DNA of 63,379 nt from Ignavibacteria bacterium (GTDB lineage Bacteria > Bacteroidota > Ignavibacteria > Kapaibacteriales > Kapaibacteriaceae): the NCBI GenBank assembly GCA_013204605.1, contig JABMNI010000075.1, forward strand, positions 1-63,379, read 5' to 3'. This document shows, one piece after another, positions 16,763 to 26,078 of the stretch. Numbering within the stretch: the first letter of the stretch is position 1; each line of letters starts with the position of its first letter. The translations under genes were made by a program, and so were the position numbers. The notes below the pieces were generated by a model. The model had not been told where the DNA came from and made no database searches. It saw only the letters and a program-made list of their open reading frames with translations.

Positions 16763-17607
16763 TATTTTGCGTAGAAATATTCTACGTCTGTTATTCGGAA
16801 CTGCCCGTACACAAAATCCCCCGTCTCCAAATTCCACACAAAATCAACTTCTGTTGGAATCATTACCCCATCAACTTCGCTATACGACTTGCATTCAAGC
16901 GTAAACTGAGCACGCTCAAATCCGCTTTTATGATCCCGATATTTACTCTTGGTAACAATGCGAGTCACCTCACCAATTTCGTTGAAATGGAAAATTGCAT
17001 CCACACTGGTTTCACCATCTACCAAGATAGCTTTGCTCTTCGTTGCATCAATGTGTTCCCAACGCAACTGCTTTGTAGGCAGCAGCCCTGTAGGCAGCCA
17101 TACCAGCTCACTTAAAAATCTGAACAACATAGAACGGTTAGTTTGGGGTCCTTCAAATTCTTGAATAGTAAACGCACCAAACATTTTGATATGCCCAAAT
17201 CCTTTATCCTCTAGCAACGCCAGCTTAGCTGTTCGCCACCAAAACGCATTGTGCCGCAAACGTGCATCCCAAACAAATCCGGGCTCCATGCCTGAAATGT
17301 ATTCGGTGGCCTTCACGGTAAACCAATTACTCTCCGGACGATTCTTAAAACGGGCTTCCTGTTTCAGTTTCGCATACCGAATATTTGGCTGGCCTTCCTT
17401 GAGAGCGTAATGTAAATATCGTTGAACAGGATCGGGCAACCCGTTCACTAATTCTGCCGAAAAGTTTGGTAGTTCTTCACGTCCAATACTTTTTAACAAC
17501 CGACGAATTGAGCGCAGTACGAACAATCTGGATGTGATAGCACTCAATCCCATTAACGTAAACAACGTTGCCAGAACGGCTGCAAATATGATGGGGAATT
17601 TATACAT
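16762..17607 (-). CDS. DUF6544/DUF6920-like membrane-anchored protein
   Basis: The 281-residue product has one N-terminal membrane segment (residues about 5-25) followed by a soluble domain. Family-like features are LPDPVQRYL near residue 56, FTVKATEYISGMEPGFVWDAR, LVWLPTGLLP and a beta-rich C-terminus. These match my memory of the DUF6544/DUF6920 group, whose function is not known. It lies 1 base after the GT-C-like gene and directly overlaps radA. Confidence 0.75.
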   Translation of the reverse strand: MYKFPIIFAAVLATLFTLMGLSAITSRLFVLRSIRRLLKSIGREELPNFSAELVNGLPDPVQRYLHYALKEGQPNIRYAKLKQEARFKNRPESNWFTVKATEYISGMEPGFVWDARLRHNAFWWRTAKLALLEDKGFGHIKMFGAFTIQEFEGPQTNRSMLFRFLSELVWLPTGLLPTKQLRWEHIDATKSKAILVDGETSVDAIFHFNEIGEVTRIVTKSKYRDHKSGFERAQFTLECKSYSEVDGVMIPTEVDFVWNLETGDFVYGQFRITDVEYFYAK

Positions 17608-17608
17608 C

Positions 17609-18985
17609 TCACGTTTTCTTAGACAGTTCCCAGTGTTTCAATTTCTCACTTAACATTACGATAACTGGAGCCGAAGCAATATAGAAAAATAGTAGTGGAA
17701 TTATTTTAAACATTCCTCTTCGCAGAGTTTGTTCCACAATAGCCGACGTGAACAACGTTCCAATAAGTATCAAACCTACAAACACTGCGCCTATTGCTGC
17801 TAACAATACCGTTCGATTTGATTTTTTGGTGCGAACGAGATCAACGATGAACACTATTGCAAACAACAAGAACGACGCACCCCATAGCCCCTTATCGAAA
17901 ATCACATTCGAAAAAGTTGAACTAACTACGTCTGTAAATCTGTCGAATTGAAAGCCGGTTAGTTCAGCAGCGCTATCTGGGCGGACAGGTAAATACGCAT
18001 TAAAAAACAACATGTGCCACAGCGAGAAAACAACGCCGCAAAGCACCATTGTTGTCGCCAAATATTTTAGCGTCTCAATTCTGCCAAATCGTTTCAACAA
18101 CGTTGGAGCAACTACAACCGCGACTATTCCAACAAGAGCAATGGTCTCAGTTCTAGACCAACAGGCTGCAGCAAAGAAAAGTGCCGAGGCAAGTAACGTC
18201 CGATTTTCCTTAGTGTCTAAGTGCATTACCAACAGTATCACGCCGCTCGCAAAAAACACTGCGTTCAAATAGTCTGTTTGCAAGAGGTACGTATAGCCCA
18301 ACATTTCCGGCGTTAATATTAAGAGCAACCACAGTATGTTGGCAATAAATGGATGCGCGTACTGCCTTAGCAACACATACATGAACCACGAAAAACTGAC
18401 AGACATAATTCCAAGCCACACCTGACCGTACTCAAAACCAATCAAGCGGTACAACACCTGCATAAGCATAGCAAATGGTGCGTAAAAAGGTTGATTTGAA
18501 AGATGCCCTGCAAGCGAAGGGTCGGTAAACACGCGGTTAACAATCGAGCCCTCCGCCACCGTCTGCCGAGCCACAAGATCAATCCCCGCCATTGCATCGA
18601 ACGGAGTTACCGGCCAGTACCATGACGCCCATACAACGATGTAACCTACAGAGGCAGCAAAGCCCACTGCAACAAGATCGTACATGTTGATTTTTAACGA
18701 CAGATTTTTCAACCACCACGAAATGAATTCGCCAGTTCGTTTTACCAACGAATTACACAGCAACGCGCCGAACAAACCAGCTGCCAACACCGACATCAGC
18801 GTGAGTGGAATACTGGCCAATTGTAAGGCAAACATTGCGGCAGTATGCACGAACATTCCAAGGAGCAACGACAACGGAATAACCGCCGATTTTGCGACGC
18901 GAGTTTTCGTTGCAGCAAGCAATCCTATGCCGGAAATCAACTGCAGTAGCAACGTTAACACGAGTGGAAATACTTGACTAGTCAT
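17609..18985 (-). CDS. Multi-pass membrane protein, GT-C glycosyltransferase-like
   Basis: The 458-residue product has about 11-12 hydrophobic segments. After the third or fourth segment there is a large polar loop (YWPVTPFDAMAGIDLVARQ and a stretch around NRVFTDPSLAGHLSNQPFY). This layout fits GT-C-type enzymes that use lipid-linked sugars (PMT/ArnT-like), with an acidic residue in the first large loop (PFDAMAGID). It overlaps the upstream bitopic gene by 8 bases, suggesting they act together, perhaps in envelope glycan or T9SS-protein glycosylation. The substrate cannot be read from sequence. Confidence 0.7.
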   Translation of the reverse strand: MTSQVFPLVLTLLLQLISGIGLLAATKTRVAKSAVIPLSLLLGMFVHTAAMFALQLASIPLTLMSVLAAGLFGALLCNSLVKRTGEFISWWLKNLSLKINMYDLVAVGFAASVGYIVVWASWYWPVTPFDAMAGIDLVARQTVAEGSIVNRVFTDPSLAGHLSNQPFYAPFAMLMQVLYRLIGFEYGQVWLGIMSVSFSWFMYVLLRQYAHPFIANILWLLLILTPEMLGYTYLLQTDYLNAVFFASGVILLVMHLDTKENRTLLASALFFAAACWSRTETIALVGIVAVVVAPTLLKRFGRIETLKYLATTMVLCGVVFSLWHMLFFNAYLPVRPDSAAELTGFQFDRFTDVVSSTFSNVIFDKGLWGASFLLFAIVFIVDLVRTKKSNRTVLLAAIGAVFVGLILIGTLFTSAIVEQTLRRGMFKIIPLLFFYIASAPVIVMLSEKLKHWELSKKT

Positions 18986-19523
18986 TCAACTGCTCGTACA
19001 CTTGAAGGAGGGAATCAATATTTGTTCTGCCGCCACGATGGGCAATCCAAATCTGGTTTTTATCCAACACCACAAACGCCGTTGCGGAATTCCTACGCGC
19101 AACATCGGCGTACGAAACAATAGGTTGAAAGCCAATCATGTACGTAAAAATTCTAGGATCGGTCCACACGGCATTGGTCTTCATGTACTTATTGCCATAG
19201 CCAATTGGCGGCAGCAACAATGTATCGCCAGGTCGCAAATGGTTCACTGCATACTTTGGAATTTCAACATTGGCAACGTGACGCATAAACATTCGTTCAT
19301 GCCACCCCTTTATCCTCGTCAAACTATCGAGCTTACTTTTATAAAACCCAATTCGTACATCGTACGATGAGCTATAGGTGTTCCAGCCGGAAAGCGAAGT
19401 ATTCACCAACATGGTGCAGAAAACTATTGTAGCTATCGTTAGGATGATTGCCTTCAACGAAAAGAAACTGCTACTCGTATCTGAATTCGAGACGGATTTT
19501 GTGGATGTTTTTTTTGCAGACAT
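18978..19523 (-). CDS. Bitopic membrane protein paired with the GT-C-like gene
   Basis: The 181-residue product has a Ser/Thr/Lys-rich cytoplasmic tail (1-22), one membrane segment (about 24-46) and a periplasmic domain of about 135 residues. The domain contains RPGDTLLLPPIGYGNKY and ends FVVLDKNQIWIAHRGGRTN. I do not recognise a family. The 8-base overlap with the next gene suggests a stoichiometric partner or a periplasmic accessory domain of it. Confidence 0.75.
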   Translation of the reverse strand: MSAKKTSTKSVSNSDTSSSFFSLKAIILTIATIVFCTMLVNTSLSGWNTYSSSYDVRIGFYKSKLDSLTRIKGWHERMFMRHVANVEIPKYAVNHLRPGDTLLLPPIGYGNKYMKTNAVWTDPRIFTYMIGFQPIVSYADVARRNSATAFVVLDKNQIWIAHRGGRTNIDSLLQVYEQLND

Positions 19524-19543
19524 GTTAATGGTCTTGCAAGGGG

Positions 19544-20428
19544 CTATGCAGTAAGTGCTTCGGCACCGCCCACAATTTCCAGCATCTCTTTAGTGATTGA
19601 CGCTTGACGCTCTCTGTTGTATATCAACTGTAACGATGTGATTAAATCACGCGCGTTATTCGTGGCATTTTCCATCGCCATCATCCGTGCTGCTTGCTCA
19701 GCGGCATTTGAATCGAGTAACGATCTCCACATCATCATGTTCAAATATTTTGGCAACAATGAATCTAGTATATCGGCAAGAGACGGCTCGAATATATAAT
19801 CGACATTTGCGGACGACTTCTTTGTTTCAGTGCCGGTTGATGGCGCAAACGGAAGCAACTGCATGGTGCGAACTTCCTGTCGAATAATCGAGATAAACTC
19901 ATTGTGTATTACCTCAACTCTGTCAAATCTTCCTACTAAGAATCCGTTCGAAACCTCGTCCATTATTTCTACCGCGGTAGAGAAATCGATTTTCAAAAAC
20001 ACATCCGGAAACTCACGCAAGATTTGTTCGGAACCCTTACCCAAAGAGCTCACGGCCCTGCGTCCTACGGGAATAAGAGTAATGTTTACATCACTCTTTT
20101 CTTTTCTTAGCGCAGCAATTCTCAAAGCCACAGTGCGCATTAAGTTTGCATTAAAGCCACCACAAAGCCCCCTATCAGAAGAAATAACAACAATTACTAT
20201 TGAGTTGACATCCTTACGAGTTTCGAAATAAGGGTGCATGAACTCAGAATCTGAGGCAGCTAGATTGGCAAGGATTTTCTGAAGCTGATTAGCGAAGGGT
20301 TTTGCCGCGGTAATGGCTTCTTGTGCACGACGCAATTTCGCAGCCGCCACCATACGCATTGCCTGCGTGATTTTCGACGTGTTTTTGATTGACGTAATGC
20401 GTTGTTTGATGTCGCGTAGTGTTGCCAT
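19544..20428 (-). CDS. atpG: ATP synthase F1 gamma subunit
   Basis: The 294-residue product is full length. The N-terminal helix MATLRDIKQRITSIKNTSKI and the C-terminal helix NRERQASITKEMLEIVGGAEAL are the two halves of the central rotor coiled coil. SSDRGLCGGFNAN marks the conserved Rossmann-like part. It is separated from atpA by hldD (43-bp gap), an unusual insertion for this operon. Confidence 0.97.
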   Translation of the reverse strand: MATLRDIKQRITSIKNTSKITQAMRMVAAAKLRRAQEAITAAKPFANQLQKILANLAASDSEFMHPYFETRKDVNSIVIVVISSDRGLCGGFNANLMRTVALRIAALRKEKSDVNITLIPVGRRAVSSLGKGSEQILREFPDVFLKIDFSTAVEIMDEVSNGFLVGRFDRVEVIHNEFISIIRQEVRTMQLLPFAPSTGTETKKSSANVDYIFEPSLADILDSLLPKYLNMMMWRSLLDSNAAEQAARMMAMENATNNARDLITSLQLIYNRERQASITKEMLEIVGGAEALTA

Positions 20429-20471
20429 TTTTTACCAATTCGATTGTCTGTTTATCAACTCAATCTAATGT

Positions 20472-21443
20472 TTACCAATACATCCATTTGCTTGAAAGAT
20501 GTTCCGTAACATAGTCAGCAATGGTTGAATTCAAATCTCCGAACCTAAGTTCGGGTAATGCTTTTTGCAGTTTCGACATTTCTGCCTGAGTGAAGTTCTG
20601 ATACTGATGGCTAAGTTCAGCCGGCATGTCAATGTATTCGATTTTAGGTGGAACACCAAGAGCGTTGAATACGGCCGCGGCCATGTCATTCCACGAGCTC
20701 GCAATTCCAGTTCCCAGGTTGAAAACGCCATTAATAGTGTCGTCCTCAAGCAGTTGCATGATAGTGCGGCAAGCATCCTTTACGTACACAAAGTCGCGCA
20801 TCTGTCCGCCATCTGCATACTCACTACTATTTGATTTGAACAACGATACTTTTCCCGTTGCGCGGATTTGAAGTGTAGACTTGTACACCATGCTGGCCAT
20901 TGATTCTTTGTGGTATTCGTTTGGACCGAACACATTGAAGAATTTCAAACCAACACATTTTGTGTCGAGTCCTTCTTCTATAATCCACTGGTCGAAAAGC
21001 AGTTTTGAGTAGCCGTACATATTCAACGGACGCAGGGTAAATTCACCATCGCTATACCCATTATCACCATCGCCATACGTGGCTGCGGAAGAGGCGTAGA
21101 TGAATCTGGCATTGTGTTGCATTGCAAACTCGGCCACTTCAACGCTATATCGAAAATTATTATCAAATAAATAGTCTGCGTCGCGCTCGGTTGTAGAACT
21201 GCAGGCACCCATGTGAATCACCGCACTAATCTCACCCATAGCATCGCTTGGCGCGTGCATCATTTCTCTGAACAACTCTTTGCTAACTAAGTCAACGTAC
21301 GATTTACCTAACAGATTTTTCCATTTACTACCTGTCCCTAAGGAGTCTACCACCAACACATCGGTGATACCCTGCTGGTTGAGTACCGACAGTAAACAAC
21401 TGCCAATAAATCCAGCGCCTCCAGTAAGAACAATCATGCTCAT
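20472..21443 (-). CDS. hldD: ADP-L-glycero-D-manno-heptose 6-epimerase
   Basis: The 323-residue product is a short-chain dehydrogenase/reductase of the HldD type. The nucleotide-binding motif GGAGFIGS is at residues 8-15, and the catalytic Y143/K147 pair sits in YGYSK. HldD-specific stretches include FNVFGPNEYHKESMASM and GGQMRDFVYVKD. It converts ADP-D-glycero- to ADP-L-glycero-manno-heptose for the LPS inner core, so the organism should carry heptose LPS. It starts 5 bases after atpA and precedes atpG, so it is almost certainly co-transcribed with ATP synthase. Confidence 0.95.
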   Translation of the reverse strand: MSMIVLTGGAGFIGSCLLSVLNQQGITDVLVVDSLGTGSKWKNLLGKSYVDLVSKELFREMMHAPSDAMGEISAVIHMGACSSTTERDADYLFDNNFRYSVEVAEFAMQHNARFIYASSAATYGDGDNGYSDGEFTLRPLNMYGYSKLLFDQWIIEEGLDTKCVGLKFFNVFGPNEYHKESMASMVYKSTLQIRATGKVSLFKSNSSEYADGGQMRDFVYVKDACRTIMQLLEDDTINGVFNLGTGIASSWNDMAAAVFNALGVPPKIEYIDMPAELSHQYQNFTQAEMSKLQKALPELRFGDLNSTIADYVTEHLSSKWMYW

Positions 21444-21448
21444 CTTGC

Positions 21449-23005
21449 TTAGTGCGCCAACACTGAAGCAAATCTCTCTGTGAAGCTTGATACCACTGAT
21501 TTAAGTTTCTGATTCAAATCATCAGTCAGGGCTTTTTTCTCAGCTAAGTCCGAAACGATATCGGAATGTCCACTTCGTATGAACTCGATCAATTCAGATT
21601 CGTACCGGCGCACATCATCCAGCGGCAATTCATCCATATACCCGTTTGTAGCCGCATAGATTGAAATAACCTGATCTTCAACTGAAATTGGACTGTACTG
21701 AGATTGCTTCATGATTTCCATTAGTCTTGCTCCTCTGCGCAACTCTTGCTGCGTAGATTTATCAAGGTCCGATCCGAACTTCGCAAATGCTTCTAACGCG
21801 CGGAACTGAGCCAACTCTAATTTGAGTGGTCCGGCAATTTTTTTCATTGCCTTGATTTGTGCGTTACCACCCACACGACTCACCGATATACCAACGTTCA
21901 ATGCCGGGCGAACACCTGCGTTAAACAAGTTCGGCTCTAAGTAGATTTGACCATCAGTGATGGAAATAACGTTGGTCGGGATGTATGCTGAAACGTCGCC
22001 AGCCTGAGTTTCAATTACCGGAAGTGCAGTAAGCGATCCGCCACCTAGGGCGTCGCTCAACTTAGCCGCACGCTCTAGCAAACGACTGTGCAAATAAAAC
22101 ACGTCGCCGGGATAGGCCTCGCGTCCTGGTGGACGGCGGAGCAACAATGACACCTGACGGTACGCAGCAGCCTGCTTTGACAAATCATCATATACAATTA
22201 GTGCGTGGCGTCCTGAATCACGATAGTACTCGCCCATCGAACAACCAGCATACGGTGCAATAAACTGAAGCGGAGCTGGATCAGAAGCAGAAGCGAAAAC
22301 AATGGTCGTGTATTCCAACGCGCCATATTTTTCCAACGTAGAAACCACGTTTGCTACTGTCGATCCCTTTTGTCCAATCGCCACATATACGCAATACACG
22401 GGTTCAATTCCCTGTGCTTTTGCTTCGGCAGTATGTGTGAATCGTTGGTTGATAATTGTATCGACCGCTATTACTGTTTTACCAGTTTGACGATCTCCAA
22501 TAATCAACTCGCGCTGTCCACGCCCAATCGGAATCAACGAATCAATAGCTTTAATTCCGGTTTGCAATGGCTGGGTAACGGGCTGTCTGTCGATAACACC
22601 AAGAGCTTTGCGCTCGATTGGCAAGAACTTCGATTCTTTTATTGGACCCCTACCATCGATTGGAACTCCCAGTGGATTTACTACTCTTCCACAAAGGCCT
22701 TCACCAACTGGCACGCTTGCAATTCTTCCTGTGCGTTTTGCTTGATCGCCCTCTTTTACGAGTGAATCATCGCCAAACAGTACAATACCTACGTTGTCTT
22801 CTTCTAGGTTTAGAACCATTCCAAAAACGCCATTAGGAAACTCGACTAGCTCCGAGGCCATAACCTTGGTTAGTCCATAAACACGTGCAACGCCGTCACC
22901 AACCTGTAGAACTGTTCCCACTTCATACACGTCAGTTTCTTTTTCAAATCCTGAGAGTTGTCGTCGGAGAATCTCGGAGATCTCATCTGGGCGAACATCA
23001 GCCAT
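21449..23005 (-). CDS. atpA: ATP synthase F1 alpha subunit
   Basis: The 518-residue product is full length. The P-loop GDRQTGKT and ATPase alpha/beta signature [20 protein letters not shown] are intact, and the beta-barrel N-terminus ([17 protein letters not shown]) is normal. It is the regulatory nucleotide-binding subunit of F1. The order on the transcript is atpB-E-F-H-A. Confidence 0.98.
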   Translation of the reverse strand: MADVRPDEISEILRRQLSGFEKETDVYEVGTVLQVGDGVARVYGLTKVMASELVEFPNGVFGMVLNLEEDNVGIVLFGDDSLVKEGDQAKRTGRIASVPVGEGLCGRVVNPLGVPIDGRGPIKESKFLPIERKALGVIDRQPVTQPLQTGIKAIDSLIPIGRGQRELIIGDRQTGKTVIAVDTIINQRFTHTAEAKAQGIEPVYCVYVAIGQKGSTVANVVSTLEKYGALEYTTIVFASASDPAPLQFIAPYAGCSMGEYYRDSGRHALIVYDDLSKQAAAYRQVSLLLRRPPGREAYPGDVFYLHSRLLERAAKLSDALGGGSLTALPVIETQAGDVSAYIPTNVISITDGQIYLEPNLFNAGVRPALNVGISVSRVGGNAQIKAMKKIAGPLKLELAQFRALEAFAKFGSDLDKSTQQELRRGARLMEIMKQSQYSPISVEDQVISIYAATNGYMDELPLDDVRRYESELIEFIRSGHSDIVSDLAEKKALTDDLNQKLKSVVSSFTERFASVLAH

Positions 23006-23056
23006 TATAGTAATTCCTTATTGATTTCTTTTTTTGATTTTCGTTGCGGTTTTCAA

Positions 23057-23596
23057 CTAGGCGTGAATCAATCGTTTTTGCAACTCAAAAAGTTGCTGCT
23101 TGATGGATCCATCCAACACTCGATCATTCATCATCACCTTCACGCCACCAATTAACGCAGCATCTGTGTTATAGGTAGCAATAACCTTTTTACCCGTTTT
23201 CTTAGAAAGTGCATTCGCAATTGCAGTCTGCAATTCCTCGTTAATATCCGTGGCCGATATCACGGTAGCACGAATGATGTTCCGTTTTAAATCAAGTAGA
23301 CGGCTAAATTCCAGATCGATCCTAGTATAATATTCGTCTCGACCCTTGTCGATAACGAGATACAGAAAATCCATGAACAGGTTCGATATCTTACCCGTGA
23401 GGAGTTCCTTTATTACGTTCTTTTTACTCAATCCCTTAATTACCGGACTGCGCATTAGAATACGAAAATCCTTCGATGCGGTAAGGTATTCCCGCACTAC
23501 TGTAAAGTCCTTTTCAACAGACAACTCCACTGCAGGGTCATCTGCAAGGCTTAACAATGCCTTTGCGTATCGCTTGGCTATTCTAGTAACGCTCAT
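23057..23596 (-). CDS. atpH: ATP synthase F1 delta subunit (OSCP)
   Basis: The 179-residue product begins MSVTRIAKRYAKALLSLA, the typical helical OSCP start. The C-terminal beta region contains DAALIGGVKVMMNDRVLDGSIKQQL, the conserved delta signature. It joins the peripheral stalk to the top of F1. The start is 4 bases after atpF ends. Confidence 0.96.
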   Translation of the reverse strand: MSVTRIAKRYAKALLSLADDPAVELSVEKDFTVVREYLTASKDFRILMRSPVIKGLSKKNVIKELLTGKISNLFMDFLYLVIDKGRDEYYTRIDLEFSRLLDLKRNIIRATVISATDINEELQTAIANALSKKTGKKVIATYNTDAALIGGVKVMMNDRVLDGSIKQQLFELQKRLIHA

Positions 23597-23600
23597 GTGT

Positions 23601-24095
23601 TTAGTTCTTCGAGATTTCGTTTACGTAAGCATCAACCATCTTTTTGTGGTCGTCAGACTGCATGGTTCTATCCAACAATTTCTCAGTGGCCATAATAACC
23701 AACGATGAAACTTCGGCACGTAACTCTTTAATTGCGATTTCTTTTTGGCGTTCAATTTCGCGGGCACTTTCAGCAAGCTTTTGCTGCTTGACTGATTCAC
23801 TTTCTTCTGCCGCTTTACGAATCATAGCTTCTGCTTGAATCTTACCCTCTCGAACAATCTGCATCATTTCTTGTTGGGCTCCGGCAATTTTTTCCTTGCT
23901 TTCTGCAAGAATTTGTTTTGCTTCCGTATTTGCACGCTCGGCCGAAGAGATTGCATTAGCAATTACTTCTTCGCGAGCCGCCAAGCCTTGCTTTAAAGGC
24001 TTCCATCCATACTTTGCAATTATGTACGTAAAAATAGAAAAGTTGATCAGGGTCCATATTACTAGCCCTGGGCTTAATTCTAAAAATCCTGGCAT
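23601..24095 (-). CDS. atpF: ATP synthase Fo subunit b
   Basis: The 164-residue product has one membrane helix (about 9-27, LVIWTLINFSIFTYIIAKYGW) followed by a long charged coiled coil rich in Glu, Ala, Lys and Gln. It dimerises to form the peripheral stalk. The gene lies 119 bases downstream of atpE, with two strong hairpins in the gap. Confidence 0.95.
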   Translation of the reverse strand: MPGFLELSPGLVIWTLINFSIFTYIIAKYGWKPLKQGLAAREEVIANAISSAERANTEAKQILAESKEKIAGAQQEMMQIVREGKIQAEAMIRKAAEESESVKQQKLAESAREIERQKEIAIKELRAEVSSLVIMATEKLLDRTMQSDDHKKMVDAYVNEISKN

Positions 24096-24134
24096 GATAC
24101 CTAGCTTTCGTTAAATCGCATGAATTGTAGAGTC

Positions 24135-24193
24135 AGTATTCAATTGTCAATCCATAACAATTGAATACTAACCCCGTTGTTCACGGGGGTTAG
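24135..24193 (-). promoter_or_regulatory. Two tandem hairpins between atpE and atpF
   Basis: Hairpin 1: CTAACCCC (24168-24175) pairs with GGGGTTAG (24186-24193), a GC-rich 8-bp stem right after atpE. Hairpin 2: a perfect 13-bp stem, 24135-24147 with 24157-24169, with a 9-base loop. The two share bases 24168-24169, so they compete slightly at the join. No T tract follows on the minus strand, so a classical terminator is unlikely. A partial terminator or a 3'-end stabiliser giving extra atpE (c-ring) expression fits better; this is inference. Confidence 0.6.
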
Positions 24194-24214
24194 CAGTCTG
24201 CGTAATTCGTCGGT

Positions 24215-24454
24215 TTACAGTTTGCCAGTTTTAACGGCAAGAAGAATACAAATAACGCCGGCAAGAAGTGCAACACCCTCAATAAGGGCCGCACCAATGA
24301 TCATCGTTGTACGAATGTCACCGGCATTCTCAGGCTGACGGCTCGATGCGTCGAGAGCTGCTGCTGCAAGACGACCAATGCCGGTACCTACTCCAAATAC
24401 TGTAATGCCTACTCCTAGACCTGCGCCTAGCCATGCAAATGCTACTGCTTCCAT
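24215..24454 (-). CDS. atpE: ATP synthase Fo subunit c
   Basis: The 79-residue product is a two-helix proteolipid. Helix 1 is glycine-rich (GAGLGVGITVFGVGTGIG), the loop has RQPE, and helix 2 carries the ion-binding glutamate in GAALIEGVALLAGV. The residues flanking the glutamate (E-G) and the lack of a glutamine in helix 1 do not match the sodium-binding signature, so protons are the likely coupling ion. Confidence 0.96.
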   Translation of the reverse strand: MEAVAFAWLGAGLGVGITVFGVGTGIGRLAAAALDASSRQPENAGDIRTTMIIGAALIEGVALLAGVICILLAVKTGKL

Positions 24455-24548
24455 GTTATTTCCTTCGATAATGATAATTGTTGTGAATGATTCAAAATTT
24501 TATGTTCAATACGTGTCGACATTTTCGATTCAATGTGATCCATTTTTT

Positions 24549-25640
24549 TCAATGAGACTCAGCAGCGTGTTTATCATGATTTACATGTTCACCTAAGGCC
24601 AAACCGATAAACACGCTGGTCAATACAGCAAAGATGTATGCCTGCAAAAACGCTACTAACAATTCGAGTAGGTAAATAAATACGGAGAACGAAACGCTAA
24701 CCGGGGTTACCACCCAACTCTCAAAGAAAAATATTAGTCCAACTAACGATAGCAGTACAATGTGTCCCGCCGTCATGTTAGCAAACAAACGAATCATCAA
24801 TGCAAACGGCTTGGTAACCAAGCCAACAATTTCAATTGGCACCATAATTAATGCCATGTACCAAGGAGCTCCACCCAACAGGTGATGAAACCATGACTTG
24901 ATTCCGCCATCTTTAATTGAAATAAAATTGACAACTAAAAAAGCAGTGAACGCCAACGCTGCCGTAACTCCCAATGCTCCAGTCGCCGAATGGCAGCCCG
25001 GCATGAGTCCCAAAAGATTCAATGCCAGTATAAAAAAGAACAATGCCGTTATGTAAGGCATCATTCTGTCTGCACGTTTTTTTGTTCCTACGTTAGGTAA
25101 AACAATTTCATCACGAATGTACACCACTACCGACTCGATAACATTCTGAATTCCCCGTGGCGCTTTAAGTGGGTTGAAGATGTAGCTCTTTCTGGCAATC
25201 AATATCAAAATCGACACCACGGCAACAGCTAAAAATTCGTACGCTACGAAATTAGTAATCGATAAATCCAACGCAGGCGAAACACTTTCATTAACGGTAC
25301 ATTCAGTGTGCGTTTTAACGAGTTTGTGCTTGTGGTTAGGGTGGTGTAGGGTGTATTCACCAGATGCTTCCATTTCATCGACATTCGAATAGAAATGGAA
25401 ACCGTCGTCGACAAGCATTACCGGTAAAATCGGGAACTGACCGAAAAAGATATCCAGTTGATGATGGTCACCAAGTCCGTCAATTAGGTGAGTAAATACC
25501 TCGCCGCCCTTGGGATTGGCGTGGTCAGCAGCCGCATCATGATGCGCACCTTGTGCGTGCGCTTCTGCTGCATGCGTTTCAACTGCAACGTGCGTTGATG
25601 TATCGTGATGCTGATGTGCCGATGTAGTATCGATGCTCAT
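24549..25640 (-). CDS. atpB: ATP synthase Fo subunit a, His-rich N-terminal extension
   Basis: The 363-residue product is longer than the roughly 270 of Escherichia coli. The first 130 residues form an extension very rich in His, Ala, Asp and Glu, as often seen in Bacteroidota/Chlorobiota subunit a. Five to six membrane helices follow. The essential arginine is in FALMIRLFANMTAGH, and the C-terminal helix is FLQAYIFAVLTSVFIGLAL. It forms the proton half-channels against the c-ring. Confidence 0.96.
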   Translation of the reverse strand: MSIDTTSAHQHHDTSTHVAVETHAAEAHAQGAHHDAAADHANPKGGEVFTHLIDGLGDHHQLDIFFGQFPILPVMLVDDGFHFYSNVDEMEASGEYTLHHPNHKHKLVKTHTECTVNESVSPALDLSITNFVAYEFLAVAVVSILILIARKSYIFNPLKAPRGIQNVIESVVVYIRDEIVLPNVGTKKRADRMMPYITALFFFILALNLLGLMPGCHSATGALGVTAALAFTAFLVVNFISIKDGGIKSWFHHLLGGAPWYMALIMVPIEIVGLVTKPFALMIRLFANMTAGHIVLLSLVGLIFFFESWVVTPVSVSFSVFIYLLELLVAFLQAYIFAVLTSVFIGLALGEHVNHDKHAAESH

Positions 25641-25646
25641 GTTTTG

Positions 25647-26042
25647 TTATGCCAATGCTAAGTTTTCAGTGCCGTAAGCCGACGCTAAAATCAATTCTTC
25701 AATTTTTTTTTTGAGTAGACGGCTCACTGGACGGCGCACTCTACCCTTGTTTTTTTCGTACGATTGATGAAAAAAAAGTATCTCTCCCATGAGAAACACA
25801 AAGCCCGTTACAGCAAAAGTGAGCGAGTAAGAAAGTGCTTCCATCTCGATTGTACTTAGGCAGTACCACGCAGCACCAATTACTAGAACGCCTCTAGCTG
25901 CCAGACTTCCAAACACAATAGCAAGAAAAAGATTCAAGTCTTTTTTCAACGCGTGCCTTGCAATAAAAACACCCGCAGTTGTGTTCACGACATGTATAAA
26001 AAATGCTGTGAGAATAGCTACCAATGTTCCCTTCGTATCCAA
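25647..26042 (-). CDS. Small four-helix membrane protein, AtpI-like position
   Basis: The 131-residue product has four hydrophobic segments and a basic C-terminal tail (KNKGRVRRPVSRLLKKK). It sits between atpZ and atpB, where many atp operons carry atpI (subunit I, thought to help Fo assembly). Similarity to the AtpI family is by size, topology and position more than by clear motifs. It ends 6 bases before atpB. Confidence 0.75.
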   Translation of the reverse strand: MDTKGTLVAILTAFFIHVVNTTAGVFIARHALKKDLNLFLAIVFGSLAARGVLVIGAAWYCLSTIEMEALSYSLTFAVTGFVFLMGEILFFHQSYEKNKGRVRRPVSRLLKKKIEELILASAYGTENLALA

Positions 26043-26078
26043 GTTCTGATGTCTTTCAATTTCGATCTAAAAACTATT

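Noticed and set aside
16763-16837. Longer RadA starting at 16837
   Set aside because: The first 25 residues lie in the coding end of the upstream gene and do not resemble RadA; GTG 16762 gives the normal N-terminus.
24215-24454. Sodium-specific c subunit
   Set aside because: The residues around the ion-binding glutamate and the absence of a helix-1 glutamine do not match the sodium signature.
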